Source: Chryseobacterium oncorhynchi
Lineage (GTDB): Bacteria; Bacteroidota; Bacteroidia; Flavobacteriales; Weeksellaceae
Direction of reading: 5' to 3'
Assembly: GCF_002899895.1 (NCBI RefSeq)
Contig: NZ_PPEI02000002.1
Coordinates: 496,001-560,000, forward strand
Length of the DNA: 64,000 nt
The notes beneath the pieces are model-generated. The model was not told the DNA's origin. It was given only the letters and a program-made list of their open reading frames with translations, and searched no databases. A program made the translations under genes and the position numbers. Positions within the stretch are counted from its first letter, which is position 1. Each line of letters begins with the position of its first letter. This document shows positions 25,849 to 35,458 of the stretch, piece after piece.

Positions 25849-27954
25849 GCTCATAAAAAAAACATTTTCATTACAAAAAGATCTAACGGATTGTGGTATT
25901 GGCTGTCTCCAATCTTTAATGCGATATTATGGAGGAGATATTTCATTGGAGACACTTCGCGAAAAAAGCGGTACCTCTAAAACAGGAACTACGCTATTAG
26001 GGTTACATCAATGTGCTAACTCAATCGGTTTTGATGCAGAAGGATGTGAGGCTAATCTTAATGCACTTATAGAACATGGAGAACCCGTTATTTTACATAC
26101 TATTATAGATCAAAATTTGAACATTATGTTATATGCTATTTTTACAATATTCATGGAAATCATCAATTTCTTATCGGCGATCCTGCCAAAGGGCTAGAAT
26201 ATTGGACAAAAGAATACTTGGAAAAAGTATGGCAGTCTAAGACCTGTCTTACCTTAAAACCTAATGTTCAGTTTCAGAAAAAAACTCAAACTAATTTAGA
26301 AAAAAGAAAATGGCTTAAAAATCTTATCCGAGAAGATCAGGAAGCTATTTATACCATTATTTTTCTTGGGATTATTTTTAGTTTATTAGGTATGTCAATG
26401 TCTATATTTTCACAGAAACTAATTGATGACATTTTACCCAAGAAAAAAATTTCGCTCCTTATTTTAAGTATTTCGTTTTTAGGATTTGTATTATTTGCTA
26501 GAGTCTCTATTCAGGCCTTAAGGGAATTATATATTATCAAACAGAGCAAAACTTTTAATGTGAGAATCAATAAAAAATTTTATTCTTCATTGCTTCATCT
26601 TCCAAAAATATTTTTCGACAGTAGAAAGATTGGAGATTTTGTAGCAAGACTAAATGACATACAGAGAATACAAACTGTTATAAAACAATTAATTACCAAT
26701 ACAACAGTAGACATATTAGGGGTGATCATCTCAATAAGTTTTCTTCTATTTTATTCTTGGAAACTTGCTTTAGTTTGTATTATTATTTCACCATTAATTT
26801 TTTATATCATCTTTAGTTTTAATAAAAAAATTATTGAATCTCAAAGAAACGTAATGCAATTTTATAGCGTTAACGAGGCTAGCTATATAGATAGCATCAG
26901 AGGAATAGAAGTTATTAAAGGGTTTTCTAAACAAGATTTGTTCATTAACAAAAATGAGACTATTTTTAGTTCTTTTCAATCTAAAATTTTTGAACAGGGA
27001 AAACTTAGCCTTAAAATTACATTATATTCTGGATTAGCTGTGGTTGTTTTTCTCTTATTAATTCTAGGATTTTCATCTTATAGCGTTTTAAACAATGACA
27101 TTAAGACAGGGGAATTAATGGCAATTATAGGAATCTCAAGTTCATTACTTTTGTCCATTACCAATTTAGCTCTAGTTACTATTCCCTTACAGGAAGCCAA
27201 AGTAGCTTTTGATAGAATGTTTGAATATTCATCACTGGAAAAAGAAAAAATGGAGGGAATAGGAATTACTGAGATTAAATCTATTAATATTCAGAATATT
27301 GATTTCAGGTTCAATGGTAGAAAAAAAATACTCAATACAGCTTCCTTTTCCCTACATCAAGGAACTGTAACATGTCTTCTTGGGGAGAGCGGAAGTGGCA
27401 AAACAACATTGACAGAGATACTGCAAAAAAATTATCTCCCGGAAAATGGTGAAATTATCATTAATAATGATATTGCTTTAAAAGATATTTCACTGAAAGA
27501 CTGGCGTAATCTAATAGGTATTGTTCCGCAGAACATTCAGTTATTCAATGGTACTATCTTGGAAAATATAATTCTGAGTGAACGAGCAGATGAAAATCAA
27601 TTACAAAAACTGTTTTTATTAGGTTTCGATAAATTCGTTAATTCTTTGCCTCAAGGTTTTCTAACACTAGCAGGAGAAGAAGGTATTAATTTATCTGGTG
27701 GACAAAAACAATTGATAGGTTGGATGAGAGCTCTATATCATAATCCGCAATTTTTGATCCTAGATGAACCTACTTCATCCTTAGATCAAGAAAACAGAAA
27801 GTTCATTTATGATTTGATACAAAAAATGAAAAATGAAAAACTTATTTTTATAATCAGCCATCATTTGGAAGATATAAAAACTATTTCGGATGAAATTTTA
27901 TTATTAGAGGATACTCAAATTCACCCAATAAGTGAACTTATTTATGATAAATAA
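25835..27954 (+). pseudogene. C39-peptidase-containing ABC exporter (PCAT), frameshifted at the catalytic His
   Basis: A PCAT removes the GG leader in the cytosol and exports the core peptide. The first frame (25835-26197) has the C39 start with catalytic Cys20 in TDCGIGCLQ and then runs out of frame. The second frame resumes as HYVICYFYNIHGNHQFLIGDPAKG, supplying the catalytic His (codon 26122-26124) and Asp. It continues through a six-helix exporter domain and an ATPase with GESGSGKTT (about 27381), LSGGQ (27691), FLILDEPTSSLD (about 27751) and SHHLED. One missing base at 26122 (AACCAT read as AACAT) explains everything. Either a real recent inactivation or a sequencing error. No HlyD-type adaptor is next to it. 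Confidence 0.88.
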
Positions 27955-27974
27955 ATTTAATATGTAATCGATGA

Positions 27975-28018
27975 GATTACTTCATCTTATACTCGTTATA
28001 CTCGTAACGAGAGTAATC
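27975..28018. terminator. Terminator-like nested hairpin between convergent genes
   Basis: Inner arms CTCGTTA (27992-27998) and TAACGAG (28005-28011) and outer arms GATTACT (27975-27981) and AGTAATC (28012-28018), separated by an asymmetric bulge, lie between the exporter and the methyltransferase, which converge here. There is no long T-run, so efficiency is uncertain. Confidence 0.5.
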
Positions 28019-28019
28019 C

Positions 28020-28724
28020 TTATTTCTTAGTCAGTTTTGCCAGATAAGCATCCTCATCCTTGAGTATTCTTTGTATTGTAAACCCATTATTTTCAGCGGC
28101 ATTCTTCAAAGTATTAAAATCAAGATACAGCCATGTAATGGGATCTTCAGACTCGCCTTTATAATGAACTACATACTCCAGTTCTCCATAATAACCACCG
28201 GCAGGAATATATACTCCCCCATCCTTATCGCGATCAAACATATAAAGAATATCTGTACTGTCAATTAAAATTTGACCATTTTCATTCAATAATGTTCCTA
28301 GTTTTTGAAGATAAGTATCAATTTTAGAAAGCCCCTCAAAGATTCCGGTACCGTTCATTAACAATAAGATGGTATCAAATGTTTCTCCTGAAAAGTTCAG
28401 AATGTTTTCACAAACAGCTCTTTTGATTCCTCTCAACTGACAAACTTCAATAGATTTCGGGGAAATATCCAGTGCCAGAACGTCAAGATTTCTATCATTT
28501 TGAAGGTACAATGCATGAGAACCCGCTCCTGCTCCAATATCCAATACTTTTCCATTGGAGAGCTCCAGAGCCTTTTGCTCAATATTATTCATGTCTTCAA
28601 AATCTCTGAATAAATACTCAACCGGAAGTTCATCCAGTTCAGAAATTGAGGTTTCAGTCTGCAGATCTTCAGGATTTTCGTTGTGATAGTAATCCCAGAT
28701 TGCTCTGCCCATTAAATCTTTCAT
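28020..28724 (-). CDS. Class I SAM-dependent methyltransferase
   Basis: A 234-residue cytosolic methyltransferase. The SAM-binding motif I is VLDIGAGAGSHAL (about residues 60-72), followed by an acidic end of strand 2 (VLALDIS) and FDTILLLMNGTGIFEGL for motifs II-III. The opening MKDLMGRAIWDYYHNENPED is a conserved N-terminal feature of a flavobacterial family whose substrate I cannot name. A full TTTG-N20-TATCTTTG promoter ends only five bases before the ATG, so the message is probably leaderless and the start is well fixed. Convergent with the exporter gene and unrelated to it by sequence; it may mark the end of the accessory region. Confidence 0.85.
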   Translation of the reverse strand: MKDLMGRAIWDYYHNENPEDLQTETSISELDELPVEYLFRDFEDMNNIEQKALELSNGKVLDIGAGAGSHALYLQNDRNLDVLALDISPKSIEVCQLRGIKRAVCENILNFSGETFDTILLLMNGTGIFEGLSKIDTYLQKLGTLLNENGQILIDSTDILYMFDRDKDGGVYIPAGGYYGELEYVVHYKGESEDPITWLYLDFNTLKNAAENNGFTIQRILKDEDAYLAKLTKK

Positions 28725-28729
28725 AGCGG

Positions 28730-28761
28730 CAAAGATACGGCTTCAATTGCTAAAGTTCAAA
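28730..28761 (-). promoter_or_regulatory. Promoter of the methyltransferase gene
   Basis: On the minus strand TTTG (28758-28761), 20 bp, TATCTTTG (28730-28737) is a perfect Bacteroidota promoter. The -7 box ends five bases before the ATG at 28724, which predicts a leaderless transcript. Confidence 0.75.
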
Positions 28762-28783
28762 GTTTTGGATTTGGAGTTTATTA

Positions 28784-28824
28784 AATATAAAATCCGGTTC
28801 TAATTAATATCAGAAACCGGATTT
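28784..28824 (-). terminator. Intrinsic terminator of the TonB-dependent receptor
   Basis: Perfect arms AAATCCGGTT (28790-28799) and AACCGGATTT (28815-28824); on the minus strand the hairpin is followed by TATATTT. It lies about 50 bp after the receptor stop. Confidence 0.75.
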
Positions 28825-28872
28825 GTAGAAAGTATTGAATTCAGATTAAGGCTTTACCCTAACCTTATTTTT

Positions 28873-31086
28873 TTAAAATTCAAAGGTATAAGACAGGTTG
28901 AATGTTCTGCCTCTTCCTTTGTAGTTAAACAATTCAGGAATTCCATAACTGGAGTATAAAACCTGTGAACGCTTGCTCCAGATCGTTTGGTAATCTGTGT
29001 TGAATAAATTCTGAATACCAAGATTGAATTTCCCCCAATTGAATCTATATCCCATCATAAGGTCTGAAGTATTATATCCTTCAACCACGTTATTAAGCTC
29101 ATCTTTTTGTTTGAAGTTCTGCAATGACTGGAATCTAAACGACCAGTTTTTCACATTGTAGCCAATATAAGTAACCAATTTTGATGGCGAAGCACTGGAA
29201 ATATCCTGTTTCTGCCATTCTCCTTTGTTATCTACCTCAGACTTGATTAAAAGTCCGCTTGCTCCGAAGTAAATACCATTGTTTAGAGAATAGGAGATCT
29301 CAGCCTCGATTCCCATATTTCTTAATTTTAAATCGTTGACAAGGATCTGGAATGTCTTTCTGTCCACTGTAACGGTCTTGTCTGAAGTACTTAAAAATCC
29401 GGCAACCTGCGCTCTTAACCCGCCTTTGTTCACACGGTATCCCATTTCAAACTGATTGGTCTTGATGGCTTGTAAAGGTTGTTCTTTTACATTAATACTT
29501 GAAACAACATCCCAATTCCCTCCATTCAATGCATATTTTCCGATTCCATAGAATTTAGCAGGATCTGCCAAGCTTGCTCCTTGCGAAAACGTTCCCCAAA
29601 CTTGATGTTGTTCATTGATTTTATATAGTAATCCGGCATTGGCCAATGTTACATTATAGGAACTTTCACCTCCGGGAATTGCAGATGCAGACTTTCCGTA
29701 TCCCATTGCTACTTGTGTTTGCTGCTCGGATCCTACAAAATCATCCATTTTTACATTCATATGCTGATAACGCACCCCGGCATTAAGCTGTAATTTAGGG
29801 AGAATGTTATATTTTGCCTGAGCATATCCTGCATAGCTTTGTGAATGGTTGGTAGGATATCTGCCTAATCTGTATTGTGTTTCATTAATTAACCCGCCAC
29901 TGGACATTGTTTTACCAATATTATAAACAGATTGATTTCCTTCAAATCTTTCAAAATCGATGTCTGCTCCATAGGTAACGTTAAGTCCTCTCCAAGATTT
30001 TGATAATAAAGCTTTTATTCCTGAATAATAGGTATCTTGTTGTGAGGAAGACATGTACGCAATTTTGTCTGTAGCGTTGATAGCTACATTCCCAGGAAAA
30101 GGATAAAATCCAAGTTTTTCTCCTCGTGTGGCAAATTGAACATATAAATCCTGTCCGCCAAGAATTCCGTTTCCGTTATAGGTAACTGTTCCCATATAAC
30201 GTTCTGTTCCTACATTTTTATCGGAAGAAAAGCCATCTCTCATTTCCAGCAGGCTTCCTTTTTTTGTAGTGAAAGCGCTTAGGTTTTCTCCTAAATACAA
30301 GCTTTTGTCCCCATTAAACTTGGAGTTGTAATATTGAAGTGAAGCTGTTATTTTATGTTTATTGTTAAACTGATATCCTCCAGTCGCCAAAATGTCGATA
30401 GATTGGTTATACTGAAGATCGGTTTGTGTAATATCTGTAAAAAGTTGTTTCTGATCGGCTCCGTATACTCCACCATTTTGTTGGTAGGCTACTCCCAATC
30501 TTCCGAAGAATTTCTCTCCTTTTCCTGCAATAGATTGCGCTGCACGGAAATCATGGTCATCTTTTCCCATAAAACCTGTACGTACTCCAAGTTCGGTTTC
30601 TCCGCTGATTCCTTTTTTGGACGGTGCTTTTGTAATGATATTGATGATACCACCGGTTGCATTTCCACCGTAGATAGAACTTGCCCCTGAAAGTACTTCT
30701 ATTCTTTCAATATTAAAGGGATCAATGGCGTCCAACTGACGGCTGATGGCACGGATACTGTTCAATGAAACCCCGTCAATCATTACCAAGGCTGAACGTC
30801 CTCTCATATTTTGTCCATAATTGGTTCTTCCCTGAGGACCGATATCCATACTTGGAATAAGAATGGATAACATTTCCTTGATGGGAACTCCACTTTTGGC
30901 TTGTTCTTGAATTTTTTCTTTCTGTACTACCCAAACCGTACCTGGAATTTCAGAGATTTTTGTTGGTTTTCTAGATGCCACGATGACAACATCATCAATA
31001 CCTTTAGAGGCTATAGAGTCTTTTGCTGTTTGGGAAAAGAATAATCCCGATGCCAACAGACCTATGAATGCGTACTGCTTTTTCAT
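28873..31086 (-). CDS. TonB-dependent siderophore receptor (aerobactin-receptor-like)
   Basis: A 737-residue outer-membrane receptor. A signal peptide (about 1-19) precedes the TonB-box-like DDVVIVASR, and the plug has NMRGRSALVMIDG and AIDPFNIERIEVLSGASSIY followed by GGNATGGIINIITK, very like ferric-aerobactin (IutA-type) receptors. The 22-strand barrel ends in the canonical Tyr-rich strand with terminal Phe (SYTFEF). It is monocistronic, with a -7 element 28 bp upstream and a terminator after it. Iron or another metal-chelate uptake is expected. The ligand cannot be assigned from sequence, and no siderophore synthesis gene is in the window. Confidence 0.9.
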   Translation of the reverse strand: MKKQYAFIGLLASGLFFSQTAKDSIASKGIDDVVIVASRKPTKISEIPGTVWVVQKEKIQEQAKSGVPIKEMLSILIPSMDIGPQGRTNYGQNMRGRSALVMIDGVSLNSIRAISRQLDAIDPFNIERIEVLSGASSIYGGNATGGIINIITKAPSKKGISGETELGVRTGFMGKDDHDFRAAQSIAGKGEKFFGRLGVAYQQNGGVYGADQKQLFTDITQTDLQYNQSIDILATGGYQFNNKHKITASLQYYNSKFNGDKSLYLGENLSAFTTKKGSLLEMRDGFSSDKNVGTERYMGTVTYNGNGILGGQDLYVQFATRGEKLGFYPFPGNVAINATDKIAYMSSSQQDTYYSGIKALLSKSWRGLNVTYGADIDFERFEGNQSVYNIGKTMSSGGLINETQYRLGRYPTNHSQSYAGYAQAKYNILPKLQLNAGVRYQHMNVKMDDFVGSEQQTQVAMGYGKSASAIPGGESSYNVTLANAGLLYKINEQHQVWGTFSQGASLADPAKFYGIGKYALNGGNWDVVSSINVKEQPLQAIKTNQFEMGYRVNKGGLRAQVAGFLSTSDKTVTVDRKTFQILVNDLKLRNMGIEAEISYSLNNGIYFGASGLLIKSEVDNKGEWQKQDISSASPSKLVTYIGYNVKNWSFRFQSLQNFKQKDELNNVVEGYNTSDLMMGYRFNWGKFNLGIQNLFNTDYQTIWSKRSQVLYSSYGIPELFNYKGRGRTFNLSYTFEF

Positions 31087-31114
31087 TCTTTCAAATCAAA
31101 GTTTTATAATCCGG

Positions 31115-31122
31115 CAAAGATA
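31115..31122 (-). promoter_or_regulatory. -7 promoter element of the TonB-dependent receptor
   Basis: Minus-strand TATCTTTG matches TAnnTTTG and ends 28 bp before the ATG. The adjoining AATAAGAATTATC is vaguely Fur-like but not convincing. Confidence 0.55.
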
Positions 31123-31211
31123 ATTCTTATTTAGAAGCAATAAAAATAAGAAAAGATGAATTTTTTCAGTTTTTTAACAAAAAATTATGGTAAGTATAGC
31201 TTAGTACTGAC

Positions 31212-31255
31212 CACAAAACGTAAAATCCCGGTCTAAGAAAGATCCAGGATTTTAC
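31212..31255 (-). terminator. Terminator of the efflux operon
   Basis: Nine-base arms GTAAAATCC (31220-31228) and GGATTTTAC (31247-31255), with partial pairing of the inner bases, lie 21 bp after the MFS stop on the minus strand, followed by GTTTTG. Confidence 0.65.
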
Positions 31256-31275
31256 TAGTGAAAAACAAGGTATTT

Positions 31276-32868
31276 TTACATCGCAGGCCCAGCTGCGTCT
31301 TTTATTTCTTCTAATAATTTTTTTCGTTCGCGAAGTCTTCTTCTTGCAATAACAGATTTACCGCCAAGAACTCTTACAAATCTGAAATATTTGAATCGTT
31401 TTGCTCCAAAATGGTGAGTGATCACATAAAGCAATACTCCAAAACCTGCCAGAATAATATATCCGAATATCTTTTTACTGGCTATAATAATTGCATTCAG
31501 CTGAATGGCTTTCATATTGGCAGCAACATTTTGGGGAGAGACGGTCATTCCGTCCATATAAACCGCAAGATCTCCTATGGCAATCACCTGAAAATGGTAT
31601 TGAAACCATGAATATATTGCAGAAAAGATCCCAACCGCCAAAAAGGTTCTCCATACCAATACCAATCCGATTGCAGCAAGCATGTCATTCATTTCAAGCT
31701 TATCCAGTGTATAAAACCATACTGAAATAAACAGGGAACACATTCCGTACCCTTTCAGAAACATGGGTAAATACCAGTTTTCATAATTGAATTCCAGAAC
31801 CATGGAAAAATACATGATAATTGCATATCCCATCATGGCAGAAAATCCTGAAAATATGTACATCTTCAAAGGTTTTTCTTTTTTAAACCAGAAGATTGCA
31901 ATGGCTCCTGCTATAATAATCCCAGGAATCATCAGCATACTCAACCAGGCATTCGTTAATAGATCATATCCTAAAACCCCTACTGCAAAAGTATTCTGAA
32001 GTGTAGCGGTTCCCAAGAACATCCCCAACCAGAATAGCATAAACAACCCGTGCAGCACATTATTCCTTGTAAAAATCTTAAACGAAAGATAAGGTCTCTT
32101 TAATGTTAATTGGCGGATGGTAAGCAATGCAAAACTTACAAATGCCGCAATGCTGGCACTGATAATATTCTTTGAGTTCAGCCAGTCCTGCTGTCTTCCG
32201 AAAGAATATACATAGGCAGAAAACATAAATGCAGAAATGAAAAGTATGATACTCAGCCAATCAATATAGTGTAAAGGAACTTTCAGCGCAAAATATTTAT
32301 CGTGCATAAAAATCCAATGTATAAGAGCCAGAATAAAACATAGAACAGACGTCAGTATGTAAAATTGCTGCCAGTTATAAAGAAGAGCAAATTCTGCTGA
32401 ATAATAAACGGCTACTTGGTTCATTACGAGTACGAATGTATAGAATACTCCATAGAACATTCCACGGTTTCCGATCATCATCATAAGCGGTAAAAACAGT
32501 TCTATAGTTACCATCATCTTCATGAACCCGATAAGCAGGGAGCTAAATACAAAGATCATGGGTTGTAAAGTGGTTGCATTGATGTAGCTTAACAATCCTA
32601 AAATTACCAGTAAAGCCACCATTTTATCCCTCACCTTGAATCTCATCTTCATTCTGATGACAATTGGCATACAGGCACCCATCCCGATTGTAGTAGCATA
32701 GTTTGCCCACATAAAATATTCTGTCATTGCGCCGGTACCACTCACCAGATAACTGATATTTCCCGTATACACACCACCCAAAGGCATTACCACCGCAAGC
32801 AGTAATACAATCAGCAGAAGCTGTACGGGTTTTGGCACCCAATCGCTATATAATCCTTTGTTGTACAT
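31276..32868 (-). CDS. MFS efflux transporter (DHA2/EmrB-type), last gene of tripartite pump
   Basis: A 530-residue inner-membrane protein with about 14 hydrophobic segments, as in the DHA2 drug/H+ antiporters, and a basic C-terminal tail (ARRRLRERKKLLEEIK). The classical motif A is weak, as it often is in Bacteroidota versions. It follows a HlyD/EmrA-type adaptor and a TolC-type channel on the same strand, giving a complete inner membrane-periplasm-outer membrane pump. The 122-bp gap to the adaptor contains the dispersed heptamer repeat. Substrates are unknown; hydrophobic drugs, bile-like compounds or siderophores are typical. Confidence 0.85.
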   Translation of the reverse strand: MYNKGLYSDWVPKPVQLLLIVLLLAVVMPLGGVYTGNISYLVSGTGAMTEYFMWANYATTIGMGACMPIVIRMKMRFKVRDKMVALLVILGLLSYINATTLQPMIFVFSSLLIGFMKMMVTIELFLPLMMMIGNRGMFYGVFYTFVLVMNQVAVYYSAEFALLYNWQQFYILTSVLCFILALIHWIFMHDKYFALKVPLHYIDWLSIILFISAFMFSAYVYSFGRQQDWLNSKNIISASIAAFVSFALLTIRQLTLKRPYLSFKIFTRNNVLHGLFMLFWLGMFLGTATLQNTFAVGVLGYDLLTNAWLSMLMIPGIIIAGAIAIFWFKKEKPLKMYIFSGFSAMMGYAIIMYFSMVLEFNYENWYLPMFLKGYGMCSLFISVWFYTLDKLEMNDMLAAIGLVLVWRTFLAVGIFSAIYSWFQYHFQVIAIGDLAVYMDGMTVSPQNVAANMKAIQLNAIIIASKKIFGYIILAGFGVLLYVITHHFGAKRFKYFRFVRVLGGKSVIARRRLRERKKLLEEIKDAAGPAM

Positions 32869-32894
32869 GTTTTTTTAGATAATAGATTAGAGAT

Positions 32895-32985
32895 AACAGA
32901 TTTCAGATAACAGACTCTACATCATCATTTTATAATCAATCCTTTACATTAAGCCTGAAATCTGATGTCTGAAATCTAGTATCTT
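32895..32985. repeat. Intergenic repeat with heptamer units in opposite orientations
   Basis: The left side carries AGATTTCAGATAACAGA and the right side carries CTGAAATCTGATGTCTGAAATCT, so units of the AGATTTC family face each other and could fold into a long imperfect stem. It is the same unit as the tandem array upstream of purM (761-792). Located inside the efflux operon, between adaptor and MFS genes. Confidence 0.65.
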
Positions 32986-32990
32986 TTGAC

Positions 32991-34103
32991 TTAGTTAATA
33001 TTCACATTCATGTTCATCCCGGCACTCAGTTTATCCAGATTTTCCTTTTTATTGGAAGCTGTAAACTCAATTCTTACGGGAATTCTTTGCTGTACCTTGA
33101 TGAAGTTTCCTGTTGAATTATCCGTTGGTACGCTTGAATATCTTGATCCTGTTGCTGCAGAAATAGCTGTTACTACCCCCTCAAATTTCTGTCCTCCTAA
33201 AGCATCTGCTGTCATCGTTATTTTTTCTCCTACTTTAATATGAGGCATCTGGCTTTCCAGGAAGTTAGCTGTCACCCATTTCTGACCATTTAGAACAATG
33301 GTAGCTACTTGTTGTCCCGGTTGAATCAATTGTCCTTCAGAAATAGTTCTTCTCCCCATTATCCCATCGTAAGGAGCGGTAATTACTGTATAAGAAAGAT
33401 TGATTTTTGCCATATCCAAGGCAGATTTTGTTCTGTTAATCTCAGCATCATTAATTCCTAATCTGCTTTTTACTTCTGTAGTGGAAAGATTAGCCGATTG
33501 CTTTTGATTTACCAACGTTTCGTAAGCTGCCTTTTGAGCATCATATTCTGTTTTTACCTGATCATATTGTTGCCTTGTTACCGCCTCTGCAGTCAAAAGA
33601 TTTTTATATCGGTTTAAGTTTTGTTCAGCATTCCAAAGCCTTGCTTTTGCTCCTGCAATATTAGATTGCATCACATTGATATTATTGGAAACCGTATTCA
33701 CAGAAGAGCTTGTAGCAGACTTTTGAGCCATTGCATTTTGATAAGCTGCTTCAGCCTGTCCCAATTGAGTTAAAATCTCACGATTATCAAGAATAACCAA
33801 GGTATCGCCCTTTTTTACTCTTTGGTGTTCTATGAATTTTATGTCTTTAATATAAGCAGAAACTCTTGTGTTGATAGGATTGATAAATTCTTCTACCTGT
33901 GCCGCTTCTGTGTATGTTTTATTTCCGATGTGGAAGTATTCACGTATTAACCAAAACAATCCAAAGCCAATCACCAGAAAAACGATAATATTGGAAATGA
34001 TTGCTCTTATTTTGTTGGTCTTATTCTGCTTCTTTTTGCCGTCTCCGCTTGGTCTTGCCGGAGTTGGTGTTGTATTTTGAGTTGTTTGTTCCTTGTTTTC
34101 CAT
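32991..34103 (-). CDS. HlyD/EmrA family membrane fusion protein
   Basis: A 370-residue periplasmic adaptor. The cytosolic N-terminus is Lys/Asn/Pro-rich, one helix (about 32-52) anchors it, and a barrel-sandwich hybrid follows with INTRVSAYIKDIKFIEHQRVKKGDTL (given here in part at about 77-98). A coiled-coil hairpin of about 110 residues (QAEAAYQNAMAQ to about 215) is followed by the second lipoyl half (ITAPYDGIMGRRTISEGQLI) and a beta-barrel. It bridges the MFS pump and TolC partner, both encoded alongside. The start ATG at 34103 is 24 bp after the TolC gene stop. Confidence 0.9.
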   Translation of the reverse strand: MENKEQTTQNTTPTPARPSGDGKKKQNKTNKIRAIISNIIVFLVIGFGLFWLIREYFHIGNKTYTEAAQVEEFINPINTRVSAYIKDIKFIEHQRVKKGDTLVILDNREILTQLGQAEAAYQNAMAQKSATSSSVNTVSNNINVMQSNIAGAKARLWNAEQNLNRYKNLLTAEAVTRQQYDQVKTEYDAQKAAYETLVNQKQSANLSTTEVKSRLGINDAEINRTKSALDMAKINLSYTVITAPYDGIMGRRTISEGQLIQPGQQVATIVLNGQKWVTANFLESQMPHIKVGEKITMTADALGGQKFEGVVTAISAATGSRYSSVPTDNSTGNFIKVQQRIPVRIEFTASNKKENLDKLSAGMNMNVNIN

Positions 34104-34127
34104 TGTGTTGATTTTCAGTTTTAAAAA

Positions 34128-35438
34128 TTAAAGAGTTCCTGTAGATTTCAAAAGGTTATAGTATTGATACAAAACATTGATCTCTGCATTGGCATAATCC
34201 AGCTCTGACTGCAGTTTCTGGTTCTGGGCATCAATCATTTCTGCCTGTACAGCCAATTGATTAAGATATTTGGCTTCAGTAATTTTGTAGTTTTCCTCAG
34301 CCAGCCTTTTAGAATCGTCCAGGATATCTGCCTGCTGAATTGCTTCCTGATATTTTGTATAGGCTGCATTCACTCCCATATCTACATTCTGCTGTACCAG
34401 AGTCATAGCATCACTCGCCTGATTCTTTTGCAGCTCACCCAGCTTTACTTTTTCCTTTGTTTTATACAGGTTATCTATATTATAACTAAGAGAAACACCT
34501 GTCTGCCATCCTCCTGAATACATATCTAAGACAGGGTTTCTCGTAGTAATTGGTCTTTGTAAAGTATATCCACCGAATCCCGCTACCGTTGGCATATTAT
34601 CGGTTCTTATAATTTCAATGTTCTTATCAGCAACATCTATGTTTTTTTGAGCAGACTTCAACATTGGATTGCTATCATGAGCAAGACTCACATAATAATC
34701 CATTCCGATTCCGGCTTCTTTATTGTCCAAATTTTCAGTAGGGACAATTTCCGTATCAGAAGATAAACCTAACGCAATATTTAAATTATAATTAAGGATT
34801 TTTTTATTGTTTGAAAGAGTCAGAATACCCTGATCCAGATTTTTAAGGGCCAGTTCCCCACGAATTACTTCGTTTCTGGTTACCATTCCTTGCTGATAGA
34901 ACTTCTGGATATTCTTCAGACGTTCCTGAGCTAACTTTTTGTTATTCTGAAAAACCTCTTCCTGATTGATAATCTTGTATACATCCAGATAATTTGAAAT
35001 CACTAAAAATTTCACATCCTGTTTGTTTTTCTCCAGATCCAACTCAGAAAGCTGTTCACGAAGTCCTGCCATTTCAATAGATCTGTTCACCAATCCTCCC
35101 TTAAAGATCAGTTGTGTTGCCTGTACGGCATAAGAACTTCCGTAATGTGGCATCGGAACCTTTGTAGAATTTGAAAAGTCTTTATCAATTGCTACGGCAT
35201 CACCTAAATAGAATTGACTTGTAGAAGCTGTGATAGTAGGCAGCTTCTGAAGCTTTACAACATTGGTGCTCTGCTTTGCAATATCAATATTTTGAGCCGA
35301 AACTTTCAGCTGCTGATGATTTTGGACAGCCAATTCGGCCACCTCACCTGCCGTCATCTGTTTAATCTGTTGTGAAAAAAACAGCGCAGGAAAAGCTGCT
35401 ATCAAAACTGATAGTGCTGTTTTTATTTGCTTTGTCAT
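34128..35438 (-). CDS. TolC family outer-membrane efflux channel
   Basis: A 436-residue outer-membrane channel protein with signal peptide (MTKQIKTALSVLIAAFPALFFSQ) and two copies of the long-helix TolC repeat. Repeat 1 begins MTAGEVAELAVQNHQQLKVS, repeat 2 begins MDYYVSLAHDSNPMLKSAQK; the helices are rich in Gln/Asn/Ala and end with YANAEINVLYQYYNLLKSTG. It is first in the TolC-HlyD-MFS operon. A clear promoter with an inverted repeat over its -33 box lies upstream, next to a convergently minded AraC-type regulator gene transcribed on the same strand. Confidence 0.9.
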   Translation of the reverse strand: MTKQIKTALSVLIAAFPALFFSQQIKQMTAGEVAELAVQNHQQLKVSAQNIDIAKQSTNVVKLQKLPTITASTSQFYLGDAVAIDKDFSNSTKVPMPHYGSSYAVQATQLIFKGGLVNRSIEMAGLREQLSELDLEKNKQDVKFLVISNYLDVYKIINQEEVFQNNKKLAQERLKNIQKFYQQGMVTRNEVIRGELALKNLDQGILTLSNNKKILNYNLNIALGLSSDTEIVPTENLDNKEAGIGMDYYVSLAHDSNPMLKSAQKNIDVADKNIEIIRTDNMPTVAGFGGYTLQRPITTRNPVLDMYSGGWQTGVSLSYNIDNLYKTKEKVKLGELQKNQASDAMTLVQQNVDMGVNAAYTKYQEAIQQADILDDSKRLAEENYKITEAKYLNQLAVQAEMIDAQNQKLQSELDYANAEINVLYQYYNLLKSTGTL

Positions 35439-35458
35439 TTTACCTTGTTTTACAGATG

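Noticed and set aside
26111-26136. Programmed -1 frameshift in the exporter
   Set aside because: There is no slippery heptamer or downstream pseudoknot, and the missing base lies in a plain His codon context.
31115-31135. Fur box before the TonB-dependent receptor
   Set aside because: The AT-rich match is too weak and asymmetric compared with the 19-bp Fur consensus.
31411-31730. Plus-strand frames inside the MFS gene (and similar opposite-strand frames elsewhere)
   Set aside because: They are antisense shadows of well-supported genes with no own start signals.
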